Assembly: GCA_034408895.1 (NCBI GenBank)
Contig: JAWXCI010000051.1
Span: 1 to 64,000, forward strand
DNA: 64,000 nucleotides
Source of the DNA: UBA4660 sp034408895
Lineage (GTDB): Bacteria; Bacteroidota; Bacteroidia; Flavobacteriales_D; Sanyastnellaceae
Direction: 5' to 3'
A model generated the notes under the pieces. That model was not told the origin of the DNA. It saw only the letters and a program-made list of their open reading frames with translations, and searched no databases. Each line of letters opens with the position of its first letter. Position 1 is the first letter of the stretch. Shown here in pieces: positions 26,447 to 35,452 of this stretch. The position numbers were made by a program, and so were the translations under genes.

Positions 26447-26698
26447 CGACTGATAAGAAAATCTATAGGGCACCAGTTTTTCAACCTGTACCCAAAACGT
26501 AACCGTGTCCGCGAGACCCCGCGACAATCATCCTCTGCTTCCGGCTTCGGTCTCCCACTTTTTCATATTGAATAATTTTTGTAAGATTTGATTAGGTCTT
26601 ATCCGCCAACGAGAAAGGCGTTCACATGATTTGAAAAAAAATCATGAACTAAAAAAGTGCCCGCTTAGCAAAAGCAAGTTGTTGGAAGCAATTGTGCC

Positions 26699-28174
26699 CT
26701 ATTCGCACACTCCACCAAAGTCCGCCATAAAAAGCAACAAATCCGAGATGTTCACCACGCCATCATTATTCAGGTCGGAAGCACAATTTTGTTCTTCGGG
26801 AAAAATGCAGGAGAGGTTGTCAAAGGTTGCTGTAGCATTATAGTTGAGCGCTTGCGGATACATGCAGCCGGGAACGATGCACGAACCATCGTCAATTGTC
26901 GCCAGTGGATTGTAATTAGTGGCATTTGCATTTGTACAACCTGAAATTTCCAGGACAAAACCTTCGCACAATGCCTCGTTCAATTTGCTGGCTAAAGGTG
27001 TTGCAGCAATCACTCCGCTGCCAGGCGATGTTTCTAAATAGTCGCCAGTCAATTCCCACATGATAGCTCCACGCAGGTTGTTGTTGAGAATGAATTGCGC
27101 TTTTAGCGCAACCGAGGTGGTGTCATCATAACTCACAAATGTGTTTAGCGAACCATTGCCGGTGAGAAAGGGAACTTGCGACTGCGCATCCCACTGCGTG
27201 CTAAAAAGATTTTGTTGCAGAAGAATGTTGTAGTAAAGCGGGGTGCCTTCATCAGCACTGAAAGTGATGTTATCAGCCGAATTATTTAGCACGGATGCAA
27301 ACAACGCTGGCGTTCCCAAGGTCTTAAAACTTCTGCCATAAAATGGAATGCCCATCACAAGTTTTTCTTCACTAACTCCAAATGTGTTGATGAGTGTGTT
27401 GATGGCAGAAGCACAATTGAAAGATGTATTACCCTGTGCCGTTGCATACAATGGCGAGTTGTGATTGCACGTTGCATCCCACGGCCCAAAAAAATCGTAG
27501 CTCATGATGTTCATGAAATCAAGAATGTTTTCAATCGCATTCCAGTCAATGTTGTTCATGTTGGAAATGCCGGCAGGCAACGCTGCGGTGAGCAGATATT
27601 CATTTCCTGTTGTTGCACTGAGGGCATCCAACGAATCGCGAACCTGCTGAAGCAACAGAGTGTAGTTGGCTTCATCCGCAACCGTTCCGCCATTGGGTGA
27701 ATAGCCGGGATATTCCCAGTCAATATCAATTCCATCAAAATTGTATTGCTCGATAAGGTTGGTGCAATTATCAGCAAACGTGGCCCGCGTTGCAGCGCTG
27801 GCAGCGATTGCTGGAAAATGGTAACTTAACGTCCAGCCGCCCAGCGAAGCAAGAAGTTTCACTCCATTCTCATGACACAAGTACGGAAGTGATTGTGTTT
27901 CATCCGGCATATTCAATTGCCAGTTCATGGGACCGAGAAGTAGATTTTCATCGGCCCAGCTGTCGGTGCTTATCAATGCGCCATTGGGTTGTGGGGAAAA
28001 AAAAGCATAATTGATGACGGTGTATTTTGAGTAATCAATTGTGGTTGGCTTCACCAATTGTGCACGGTCGTACCACTGCCAGTTGGGGTAGTAAGCAACA
28101 ATTTCCTTGCAAGGGGATTGGCCGATCGCGGTCATTGCATTTAGTAAAAGTGCGAGGGCTATACTTCGTATCAT
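26699..28174 (-). CDS. Secreted GH18 chitinase with Cys-rich repeats and dockerin-like tail
   Basis: A 491-residue exported glycoside hydrolase family 18 enzyme hydrolysing chitin-type beta-1,4-GlcNAc. Signal peptide MIRSIALALLLNAMTAIGQ. The catalytic barrel (about 22-405) has SLGGW (110-114), the complete DxxDxDxE motif FDGIDIDWEYPG (acid E154), NIMSYDFFGPWD and GIPFYGRSF. After residue 411 come two 24-residue units of the type GCTxxxAxNYNPxAxxDDGSC. The end, DLNNDGVVNISDLLLFM..FGGVCE, is an EF-hand-like dockerin-type helix. There is no T9SS domain. The same C-terminal architecture occurs in the protein at 38566-39843. It is divergent from the A2M gene. Confidence 0.92.
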   Translation of the reverse strand: MIRSIALALLLNAMTAIGQSPCKEIVAYYPNWQWYDRAQLVKPTTIDYSKYTVINYAFFSPQPNGALISTDSWADENLLLGPMNWQLNMPDETQSLPYLCHENGVKLLASLGGWTLSYHFPAIAASAATRATFADNCTNLIEQYNFDGIDIDWEYPGYSPNGGTVADEANYTLLLQQVRDSLDALSATTGNEYLLTAALPAGISNMNNIDWNAIENILDFMNIMSYDFFGPWDATCNHNSPLYATAQGNTSFNCASAINTLINTFGVSEEKLVMGIPFYGRSFKTLGTPALFASVLNNSADNITFSADEGTPLYYNILLQQNLFSTQWDAQSQVPFLTGNGSLNTFVSYDDTTSVALKAQFILNNNLRGAIMWELTGDYLETSPGSGVIAATPLASKLNEALCEGFVLEISGCTNANATNYNPLATIDDGSCIVPGCMYPQALNYNATATFDNLSCIFPEEQNCASDLNNDGVVNISDLLLFMADFGGVCE

Positions 28175-28591
28175 TTGAAAGTGTTTGAGTCAGATGCAAA
28201 CCTATTGATCAACTTCAGCATGAACATAGAAAAATTAAGACAATGGGACAGGGATGCGCGATATGCGTTGAGCGACTGTTCCCGGTTTCTTAATCTTTCA
28301 CTGACACTTGCAGGATTCGGATAATGAACTAAACAACTGGACAATCAAGGAAATTCAACTTGATGATGACCCCACTGATATACAGTCCGGGCTTGAGAGT
28401 GACTTTGATATATAAACGTTATAACTCAAGACTTGAATACTTTCCATAAGGAGGCGATACTGAAGTACAAGGAGCAAGACTATGTTGATCAAAGTCGAAC
28501 ATTTAGCCCGGCATTGAGTTTTTTTTCTTCTCCACACAATAAGCACCTTTCCCGCCTGTTATCATTTTCGTAAAACCAACATAAAAACCAA
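28175..28591. other. Intergenic region with scrambled coding-like fragments
   Basis: About 417 bp between two divergent genes. On the plus strand three protein-like stretches follow each other in different frames: MNIEKLRQWDRDARYALSDC from about 28220, LNNWTIKEIQLDDDPTDIQS from about 28330, and TQDLNTFHKEAILKYKEQDY from about 28427. Each is charged and helix-like, and together they could be a gene broken by two frameshifts. I do not recognise the family, and chance cannot be excluded. Confidence 0.35.
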
Positions 28592-28616
28592 ATGAACCCT
28601 GCTAGTGTTCTGCGTT

Positions 28617-28645
28617 CCGCCACGTCATGCGTGGCTTTCTTGTTT
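28617..28645 (+). terminator. Terminator-like hairpin inside the annotated A2M 5' extension
   Basis: GCCACG-TCAT-GCGTGGC followed by TTTCTTGTTTT has the form of an intrinsic terminator. It lies within the open frame of the A2M gene but upstream of its signal peptide, which argues that the coding sequence starts further downstream. It may end the degraded gene at 28220-28560. Confidence 0.5.
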
Positions 28646-28729
28646 TCGGGAAATCCATCCGTGCAAAACAACCCCTCCAGCATCGAAGAAACTTCTTCCG
28701 ATGAAGACCAGCCTCCTTCTGCGAAAGCT

Positions 28730-31700
28730 GTGTCTATTACCGCCTCAGTAAAAAATTCCCATCATGCAATTGGCAATTTGCAATCTTCAGCTTTAGTGTT
28801 ATTGATTGCACTCGTATTTCTCTTCGGCATGGGCTGCAGGAAGAAAACTGCTATCCCTTTCGATCCGCAATTCGCGCAATACATCTCGGCTTTCACCAGC
28901 GGCACCATCTCCGCATCCAGTCCCATTCGCATAAGGCTCACCGATGCCTTTGCCGGAGAAGTGGCGGTGGGCGAAGTGGTGCAGGATAAACTTCTGGAGT
29001 TCTCCCCTACCATTGAAGGTGAGTTGCGCTGGGTGGATAACCAGACCCTTGAGTATACTCCGAAAGGCTGGATGAAACGTGGCGAGATGTACGAGGCCAC
29101 ACTTCACCTCAGCAAAATTGTAAAGCAGTTGCCCGATGACATGAAGCGCTTCCGTTTCTCATTCCAACCTATGAAACAACACATGGAAATGAAGGTCACC
29201 GGTATTTCATCGTATAAAAACGATGATTTGCGCTGGATGAAACTCACGGGCACCTTGAACACCATGGATGCGTGCGACAACAACGCGCTCTCGCAAACCA
29301 TTACATCTTCCCAATTCAACAACGGTCTCGCTGTGACGTGGACACATGATGCCGACCCGCACATTCACACTTTTACAATAGACAGCATCTCGCGCACTGA
29401 GCAGGCCGGAAAGATTCTGTTGAAGTGGGATGGTAAATCAGTTGAAGCGGAACAGGCAGGACAACTGGAGCAGGAAATTCCTGCGTTGGGTGATTTCAAA
29501 GTTTTCTTCTTCAACGTTGTTCAGCAACCGGAACAATACATCCAATTGCAATTCAGTGATCCGCTCGATGCCGGGCAAGACCTCGATGGACTAGTGGACA
29601 TGCCGAACATGACAGGCGAACGATTCTCCATTGAAGGAAACGAATTGCGAGTGTATCCGAGTTACCGCCTCAGCGGTTCGCATGTGGTGAACATCCATCC
29701 GGGAGTGAAGAACATCATGGGATATAAAAGCAAAGGCGAGCAGGTGTTCACACTAGTATTCGAAGAGATAAAACCGGCAGTGAAAATTCCTGATCCCGAA
29801 CGTGTCATCCTTCCGTCCACTGATGGTCTTGCATTTCCGTTTGAAGCGGTGAATCTCTCCGCGGTTGACGTTCGTGTGATTCGTGTGTATGAAGACAACG
29901 TTCCGCAATTTCTTCAGGTGAATGATTTGAACGGAGACAATGAGATGAGGCGCGTGGGCAGAGCAGTAAAAAAAACCACAGTGCAACTCAACAGTGAGAA
30001 CGGCAAAGACCTTTCAACCTGGAATACATTTTATCTCGACCTCAACAAAATCATCAAGGCTGAACCCGGTGCTATCTATCGTGTTGAAGTGGGTTTCAAA
30101 AAGGCGTATTCGCTATACCACTGCGAAGGTCATGAGGACCCCAAACCCGATGACAACATGAAGGATATGGAGGAAGCCGATGCTGATGAAAACGATGAAG
30201 ATGAATTCTCCTATTGGGATTATTCCGAAGACTATTACGGGGACTATTACGAAGGCGACTATGATTGGGATTATGAATACGACCAGCGCGACAATCCTTG
30301 TGACGATGCTTACTACAAATCGCGCAGGCCGGAAGCGAAAAACATTTTTGCATCAGACCTCGGCATTATTGCGAAGAAGGGGACGGACAACTCGATGTTC
30401 TTCGCGGTGACTGATATGAAGTCCACCAAGCCGCTTGCAGGAGTGGACATCGAGTTGCTGAACTACCAGCAGCAATCGCTTGCCAAAATGAAGACCGATG
30501 AAAAAGGACAAGCGAAAGTGGATAAACTCGAAGGCAATCCATTTCTTCTCGTAGCGAAAAAAGATAAACAACGCGGTTACCTGAAACTCGATGGCGACCA
30601 CACACTTTCACTTTCAACGTTCGATACTAAAGGAGAGCAAACACAAAAGGGGCTGAAAGGATTCATCTACGGTGAACGTGGTGTGTGGCGTCCGGGAGAT
30701 ACGCTTTTCCTTTCATTCATTCTTGAGGACGAAAGAAAAACTCTTCCTGCCATTCATCCTGTCAACTTCGAGTTGGTAAATCCGCGGGGGCAGGTGGTGA
30801 CGAAAATGGTGAAGAGCAAAGGCGAAAACGGCTTCTACAATTTCACCTGCAAGACTGATGACGATGCGGAGACAGGAAACTACACAGCGAATGTTCGCGT
30901 GGGTGGTGCAACGTTTTCCAAATCATTGAAAGTTGAAACCATCAAACCGAATCGCCTGAAACTCGCGCTTGATTTCGGCAAGGAAAAAATAACCGCGCTC
31001 GATGAAAATATAAAAGGAGAACTGAGCGCGAAGTGGCTGCATGGTGCAGTCGCAAAAAATCTGAAGGCGATGGTCAGTGCAACATTCACAGAAACCACTA
31101 CCAAATTCGACAAGTACAACGATTATGTTTTTGATGACCCCATTCGCGATTTCGATGCGGAGGAGCAAGTCATTTTTGATTCATACATGAATGCAGAAGG
31201 CAAAGCTTTGGTATCAATGGATTTCGACTTGAAAGACCGTGCACCGGGAATGGTGAATGCAAATTTTTCCGTGAAAGTATTTGAGGAAGGTGGTGATTTT
31301 TCTGTTGACCGTTTCTCGATTCCTTATGCGCCTTATGAAAACTTCGTAGGACTGAAGATGCCGAAGGGCGACAAAGAGCGCAGCATGTTGCTCACAGATA
31401 CCGACCACAAAATTGATGTCGTGACGCTTGATGCACAAGGCAAGCCTGTGAAGATTGACAGCCTTTCATGGTCGCTATACAAAGTGCAGTGGCGCTGGTG
31501 GTGGGAGTCCGGTGGTGATGACCTGGCCAGCTATGTAGGTCGCGAAAGCACTGTGCCGATTTCATCTGGAAAGTGCAGCACCACAAGTGATGGCAAAGGT
31601 TCATTCAAGATAAATATCAAGTACCCCGATTGGGGACGTTACCTCGTGCGTATTGCCGACCCTGAAGGCGGACACGCAGCAGGGAAAGCCATTTACAGTG

Positions 31701-34393
31701 ACTGGCCGGGATGGGCTGGTCGTGCGCAACGCGAGAATCCTGGCGGTGCCAGCATGTTGACGTTTTCACTCAACAAGGACAAATACACTGTGGGTGATGA
31801 ATGCACTGTCACCTTCCCATCCAGCGGAGTGGGTCGTGCACTTGTAAGTATTGAGAGCGGAACGAATGTGATTGAAGCGCATTGGGTGGAGGCTAAAAAG
31901 GACCAGACCACTTTCACGTTCAAAACGAATGTGAAGATGACACCGAATGCATACATCAACATCGCGCTTGTGCAGCCACACAACCAAACCGCGAATGATT
32001 TGCCGATTCGGCTTTACGGTGTGATGCCAATTTTTGTTGAGAATCCCAACTCGCATCTTGACCCGGTGATTGCAATGGCCGATGAACTCGCGCCTGAAAA
32101 ATCATTCGATGTAAAAGTTTCGGAGAAGAGCGGCAAGGCAATGACCTACACGCTTGCCATTGTGGATGAAGGCTTACTCGACCTCACGCGATTCAAAACG
32201 CCAGACCCCTGGAATCATTTCTATGCACGCGAAGCCCTTGGCGTAAATACTTACGACATGTACGATGAAGTGATTGGTGCTTTCGGGGCGAAGCTGGAGA
32301 AACTGTTGAGCCTTGGTGGTGATGGCGAAGCCGGAGGAAAAGCAAAGAACCGCGCAAACCGTTTCAAACCCGTTGTAATGTTCGCTGGGCCTTTTACTAT
32401 CGAAGCAGGAAAATCGAAGACGCACAAGTTTACGATGCCAAACTATATCGGCAGTGTGCGAGTGATGGTAGTTGCGGGGAAGGACATGGCTTATGGGAAT
32501 GCTGAAAAAGCAGTACTGGTGAAGAAGCCGTTGATGGTACTTGCATCGTTGCCGCGTGTGCTTGGCCCGGGCGAAGAAGTGAAATTGCCTGTCACTGTTT
32601 TCGCGATGGACAAGAACATTAAAGAAGTTGTGGTGAAAGTTGAGCCGAATGATTTCTTCACAATTGAAAAATCATCTACGCAAAATATTTCATTCAAGGA
32701 ACCGGGGGATGATGTCGTGAATTTTTCCATGAAGGTGAATGAAAAGATTGGAGTAGGAAAAGTGAAAGTGACAGTAACGAGCGGAAAATTTTCTTCCACT
32801 TACGATGTGGAAATGGATGTGCGCAATCCGAACCCGTATATCACGAACGTGGTGGAAGGCCTTGCCGATGCAGGCAAAACGTGGAGCGGCACTTTTAATC
32901 TGCCGGGCATGGCGGGTACCAACACCACAGTGCTTGAAGTGAGCACCATCCCGCCTGTTGATTTCGGACGCAGATTGAAATACCTGCTCGACTATCCGCA
33001 CGGATGCATTGAGCAAACCACATCGGGGGCGTTTCCGCAACTTTATCTGGCAGATGTGATTGAGATGAACGATGCGGAGAAATCTCGCGCATCGGAAAAC
33101 GTAAAATCCGCCATCAACCAGCTTGCGAAATTCCAGGTGAAGAGTGGAGCGATGACCTACTGGCCAGGCAGTATTGAAGAGAGCGAATGGGGAACCAACT
33201 ATGCCGGCCACTTCCTTCTGGAAGCAGAAAAAAAAGGATTCACACTGCCATCCGGTTGGAAAACTTCGTGGACATCTTACCAGAAAACAGCAGCACAAAA
33301 CTGGCGGCCTCAAACTTCCGCAAGCGGCAATTACTACTGGCGCGAAAATGATTTGGTGCAGGCTTACCGCCTTTACACATTGTCGCTTGCAGGCAGTGCG
33401 GAGATGGGCGCCATGAATCGCCTGAAGGAGTTTAAAGGCATGAGCACTGCTGCGCGCTGGAGACTTGCCGCGGCTTATGCAATGGCCGGACAACCGGAAG
33501 TGGCGAAGCAGTTAGTGAATGGACTCACCACCACTATCGCACCTTACCATTCGCTGGGCTATACTTACGGAAGCCATTGGCGCGATGAAGCCATGATAGT
33601 GGAAACACTCGTTGCGATGAAAGACCGGGTGCGCGCTGCCCCTGTTGTCAAAGAACTTGCAGCACATCTATCGTCCGCATCGTGGTGTAGCACGCAGGAG
33701 ACTGCTTACGCACTTCTCGCCATTTCGAAGTTTGCAGGTGGCGAAGTGGGTAAACAAATCAAGTACGCCTACACGCTCAACGGAAAAGCATCTCCCGAAA
33801 AAGGCACGATGAAACCCGTAGCGAAACAGGACCTCAGCGCGAAGATGACGGGCAACACCATCGAGTTGAAGAACAGCGGAAGCGGATTGCTCTATGTGCG
33901 TGTTATTACCACCGGCCAACCACTTAACGGACAGGAGACACCGGGCGAACGCGACCTTAAAATGACGGTGAAGTATACCGACCTGCAAGGCGTGGCCGTT
34001 GATGTAACGAAGATGGAACAGGCAACGGATTTCATTGCTGAAGTGACTGTGACACATCCGGGTATAAGGCCGCGTTACGATGAAGTGGCACTCACGCAAA
34101 TCTTCCCATCGGGTTGGGAGATTATCAACTCGCGGATGGATGTAAGTGCTGTGGTGGCCAATGCCGATGAGCCGGAGTACCAGGACATACGTGACGACCG
34201 CGTGTATTCTTACTTCGACCTTTATCCCAACCAAAAACAGACCTACCGCATAAAACTGAATGCCACTTACCTCGGCAAGTATTACCTGCCTGCGGTTAAT
34301 TGCGAAGCGATGTACGACAACACCATTTCGGCCCGCACTGCAGGCAAGTGGGTGGAAGTGGTGCCCGCTGGTGGAAGCGTTGCAATGAAGTAA
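28730..34393 (+). CDS. Bacterial alpha-2-macroglobulin-like lipoprotein with thioester
   Basis: A very large envelope protein (about 1887 residues) of the bacterial A2M family, which traps proteases in the periplasm through bait cleavage and a thioester. The frame is open from ATG 28592, but those first 46 codons contain a terminator-like hairpin. GTG 28730 gives a sensible lipoprotein signal with a charged start, LVLLIALVFLFGMG and Cys. TTG 28778 is another option. Visible parts: MG2-type repeats, KGFIYGERGVWRPGDTLFLS, and the thioester YPHGCIEQTTSGAFPQLYLA with intact Cys (codon 33005-33007) and Gln. The alpha-helical thioester domain and a C-terminal receptor-like domain follow. Nucleotides 30150-30300 encode an Asp/Glu/Tyr-rich insertion. 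The usual partner, PBP1c, is not adjacent. A terminator follows. Confidence 0.9.
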   Translation: MSITASVKNSHHAIGNLQSSALVLLIALVFLFGMGCRKKTAIPFDPQFAQYISAFTSGTISASSPIRIRLTDAFAGEVAVGEVVQDKLLEFSPTIEGELRWVDNQTLEYTPKGWMKRGEMYEATLHLSKIVKQLPDDMKRFRFSFQPMKQHMEMKVTGISSYKNDDLRWMKLTGTLNTMDACDNNALSQTITSSQFNNGLAVTWTHDADPHIHTFTIDSISRTEQAGKILLKWDGKSVEAEQAGQLEQEIPALGDFKVFFFNVVQQPEQYIQLQFSDPLDAGQDLDGLVDMPNMTGERFSIEGNELRVYPSYRLSGSHVVNIHPGVKNIMGYKSKGEQVFTLVFEEIKPAVKIPDPERVILPSTDGLAFPFEAVNLSAVDVRVIRVYEDNVPQFLQVNDLNGDNEMRRVGRAVKKTTVQLNSENGKDLSTWNTFYLDLNKIIKAEPGAIYRVEVGFKKAYSLYHCEGHEDPKPDDNMKDMEEADADENDEDEFSYWDYSEDYYGDYYEGDYDWDYEYDQRDNPCDDAYYKSRRPEAKNIFASDLGIIAKKGTDNSMFFAVTDMKSTKPLAGVDIELLNYQQQSLAKMKTDEKGQAKVDKLEGNPFLLVAKKDKQRGYLKLDGDHTLSLSTFDTKGEQTQKGLKGFIYGERGVWRPGDTLFLSFILEDERKTLPAIHPVNFELVNPRGQVVTKMVKSKGENGFYNFTCKTDDDAETGNYTANVRVGGATFSKSLKVETIKPNRLKLALDFGKEKITALDENIKGELSAKWLHGAVAKNLKAMVSATFTETTTKFDKYNDYVFDDPIRDFDAEEQVIFDSYMNAEGKALVSMDFDLKDRAPGMVNANFSVKVFEEGGDFSVDRFSIPYAPYENFVGLKMPKGDKERSMLLTDTDHKIDVVTLDAQGKPVKIDSLSWSLYKVQWRWWWESGGDDLASYVGRESTVPISSGKCSTTSDGKGSFKINIKYPDWGRYLVRIADPEGGHAAGKAIYSDWPGWAGRAQRENPGGASMLTFSLNKDKYTVGDECTVTFPSSGVGRALVSIESGTNVIEAHWVEAKKDQTTFTFKTNVKMTPNAYINIALVQPHNQTANDLPIRLYGVMPIFVENPNSHLDPVIAMADELAPEKSFDVKVSEKSGKAMTYTLAIVDEGLLDLTRFKTPDPWNHFYAREALGVNTYDMYDEVIGAFGAKLEKLLSLGGDGEAGGKAKNRANRFKPVVMFAGPFTIEAGKSKTHKFTMPNYIGSVRVMVVAGKDMAYGNAEKAVLVKKPLMVLASLPRVLGPGEEVKLPVTVFAMDKNIKEVVVKVEPNDFFTIEKSSTQNISFKEPGDDVVNFSMKVNEKIGVGKVKVTVTSGKFSSTYDVEMDVRNPNPYITNVVEGLADAGKTWSGTFNLPGMAGTNTTVLEVSTIPPVDFGRRLKYLLDYPHGCIEQTTSGAFPQLYLADVIEMNDAEKSRASENVKSAINQLAKFQVKSGAMTYWPGSIEESEWGTNYAGHFLLEAEKKGFTLPSGWKTSWTSYQKTAAQNWRPQTSASGNYYWRENDLVQAYRLYTLSLAGSAEMGAMNRLKEFKGMSTAARWRLAAAYAMAGQPEVAKQLVNGLTTTIAPYHSLGYTYGSHWRDEAMIVETLVAMKDRVRAAPVVKELAAHLSSASWCSTQETAYALLAISKFAGGEVGKQIKYAYTLNGKASPEKGTMKPVAKQDLSAKMTGNTIELKNSGSGLLYVRVITTGQPLNGQETPGERDLKMTVKYTDLQGVAVDVTKMEQATDFIAEVTVTHPGIRPRYDEVALTQIFPSGWEIINSRMDVSAVVANADEPEYQDIRDDRVYSYFDLYPNQKQTYRIKLNATYLGKYYLPAVNCEAMYDNTISARTAGKWVEVVPAGGSVAMK

Positions 34394-34413
34394 AACAGAA
34401 AAGAGTTGAAATC

Positions 34414-34446
34414 AAAAAACCCTGCGCGCGAGTGCAGGGTTTTTTG
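34414..34446 (+). terminator. Intrinsic terminator after A2M
   Basis: AAAAAACCCTGC and GCAGGGTTTTTT pair around GCGCGAGT. It starts 20 bp after the A2M stop, and its symmetry makes it usable from the opposite strand too. Confidence 0.9.
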
Positions 34447-34518
34447 TCTTTGGGATAGTTGTAAACCCGATGAAAGAACACTCAAGAAAAATTCGTTCAC
34501 GAATAAGCGAAGCTAGAC

Positions 34519-34944
34519 CTAATGAAACATAGACTCAAATTCTGTTCTGGTAAGAATTCTGAGTTTGCTGAATTTCTTTTCAAGAATGTGTTTTGCGTTC
34601 AGAATGTGCCTGTCGCCACTTGTAATGAATCCTGAATTTGTTTGCAATGCCAGCGCGATTAAATAGTTGTCATCGCTGTCATCAGCTATGTATTTTTTGA
34701 TGGGGTAACTGATACTATAATTGACAGAATACTCTTTCACAAAATTCAATGCCCTCCTGCGGTTGATATTGTACTTCGAAAGATGTAGATAGGCTAGAAC
34801 ACGTTTCAATTCATCAAGAAGCTCAATGCTTGAAAAGATCGTAATCTCGTGTTCCGAAATTATTTGTGCTAAAAATGTTTCTCGACTGTTGATGAAATAA
34901 CTTACCCAAACATTTACATCAAGTACAAACCTGTCAACCCGCAT
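34519..34944 (-). CDS. PIN-domain toxin (VapC-like RNase)
   Basis: A 141-residue putative toxin of the PIN family, type II toxin-antitoxin group; such toxins are Mg2+-dependent ribonucleases. The sequence MRVDRFVLDVNVWVSYFI supplies the first acidic residue (D9). Also visible are SSIELLDELKRVL (second acidic position), IADDSDDNYLIALAL (third) and GFITSGDRHIL (fourth), followed by the characteristic ending ILTRTEFESM. The start at 34944 gives an 11-bp overlap with the upstream antitoxin gene; a longer frame to 34977 would lie within it. All acidic residues are present, so it should be active. Confidence 0.88.
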   Translation of the reverse strand: MRVDRFVLDVNVWVSYFINSRETFLAQIISEHEITIFSSIELLDELKRVLAYLHLSKYNINRRRALNFVKEYSVNYSISYPIKKYIADDSDDNYLIALALQTNSGFITSGDRHILNAKHILEKKFSKLRILTRTEFESMFH

Positions 34945-35158
34945 GTTTCTTCCTTGCCCTGTGTTTGATTTCATCAATTTGTTTCATGGATAGCGGCTTT
35001 ACACTGGCCTTGTCGTATTGTGCAATGGGCTTGTGTTTACGCTGGAGGTAGTGTCTGGCTTTTAACTGGATTAACAACGATTGTTGGGCAATTTCGTCCA
35101 TCTGTTCCACTTCTTTCAGTATGGCTTCAATAGTTTCTGATGAGTGTCGTAGATCCAT
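34934..35158 (-). CDS. Antitoxin partner of the PIN toxin
   Basis: A 74-residue, highly charged helical protein (MDLRHSSETIEAILKEVEQM...) preceding and overlapping the PIN toxin gene by 11 bp. That is the standard order and coupling of type II modules. The N-terminal helices could mediate dimerisation, and the basic C-terminal end (QIDEIKHRARKKHAG) would contact the toxin. I do not see a clear ribbon-helix-helix or AbrB motif, so the DNA-binding mode is unclear; the call rests mainly on position and size. The ATG lies at 35156-35158. Confidence 0.75.
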   Translation of the reverse strand: MDLRHSSETIEAILKEVEQMDEIAQQSLLIQLKARHYLQRKHKPIAQYDKASVKPLSMKQIDEIKHRARKKHAG

Positions 35159-35367
35159 GTTTTGTTGTTTATTGTTGATGGTTGGGCAAACATAGGTGGT
35201 TTTTTAGGGGGGAGGGATGGGCCAAAAACATGTAGTTGGGCAAGATTCCCGGCATCTAGTTTCTTTTTTGTTGCGAGCTCCAGGGAGGATTAAGCGAAAT
35301 GCCCGCAGTGTGCAGCGACAATCACATGCCATTGGAGTGATTGTAAGCAGGAAGAGAGTTGAAAATG

Positions 35368-35428
35368 AAAGAGGCTGCATCAAAAGGCCGAACCAACGCA
35401 CCTTTAGAAACAGCCTCTTTATTTTTTA
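35368..35428. terminator. Long-stem terminator downstream of the 35-44 kb operon
   Basis: AAAGAGGCTG and CAGCCTCTTT form the outer 10-bp stem. AAAGG/CCTTT form an inner stem around CCGAACCAACGCA. On the plus side ATTTTTTATT follows. It lies 25 bp beyond the stop of the 35453-38437 gene and closes the minus-strand operon. The rest of 35159-35452 contains no supportable gene. Confidence 0.7.
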
Positions 35429-35452
35429 TTATTTCTCAGTTTTTTTGTTTCC

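Noticed and set aside
32690..33493. Long antisense open frame (267 codons) inside the A2M gene
   Set aside because: The sense strand is a well-conserved A2M thioester region; the antisense translation is His/Arg/Cys-rich shadow sequence with no motif.
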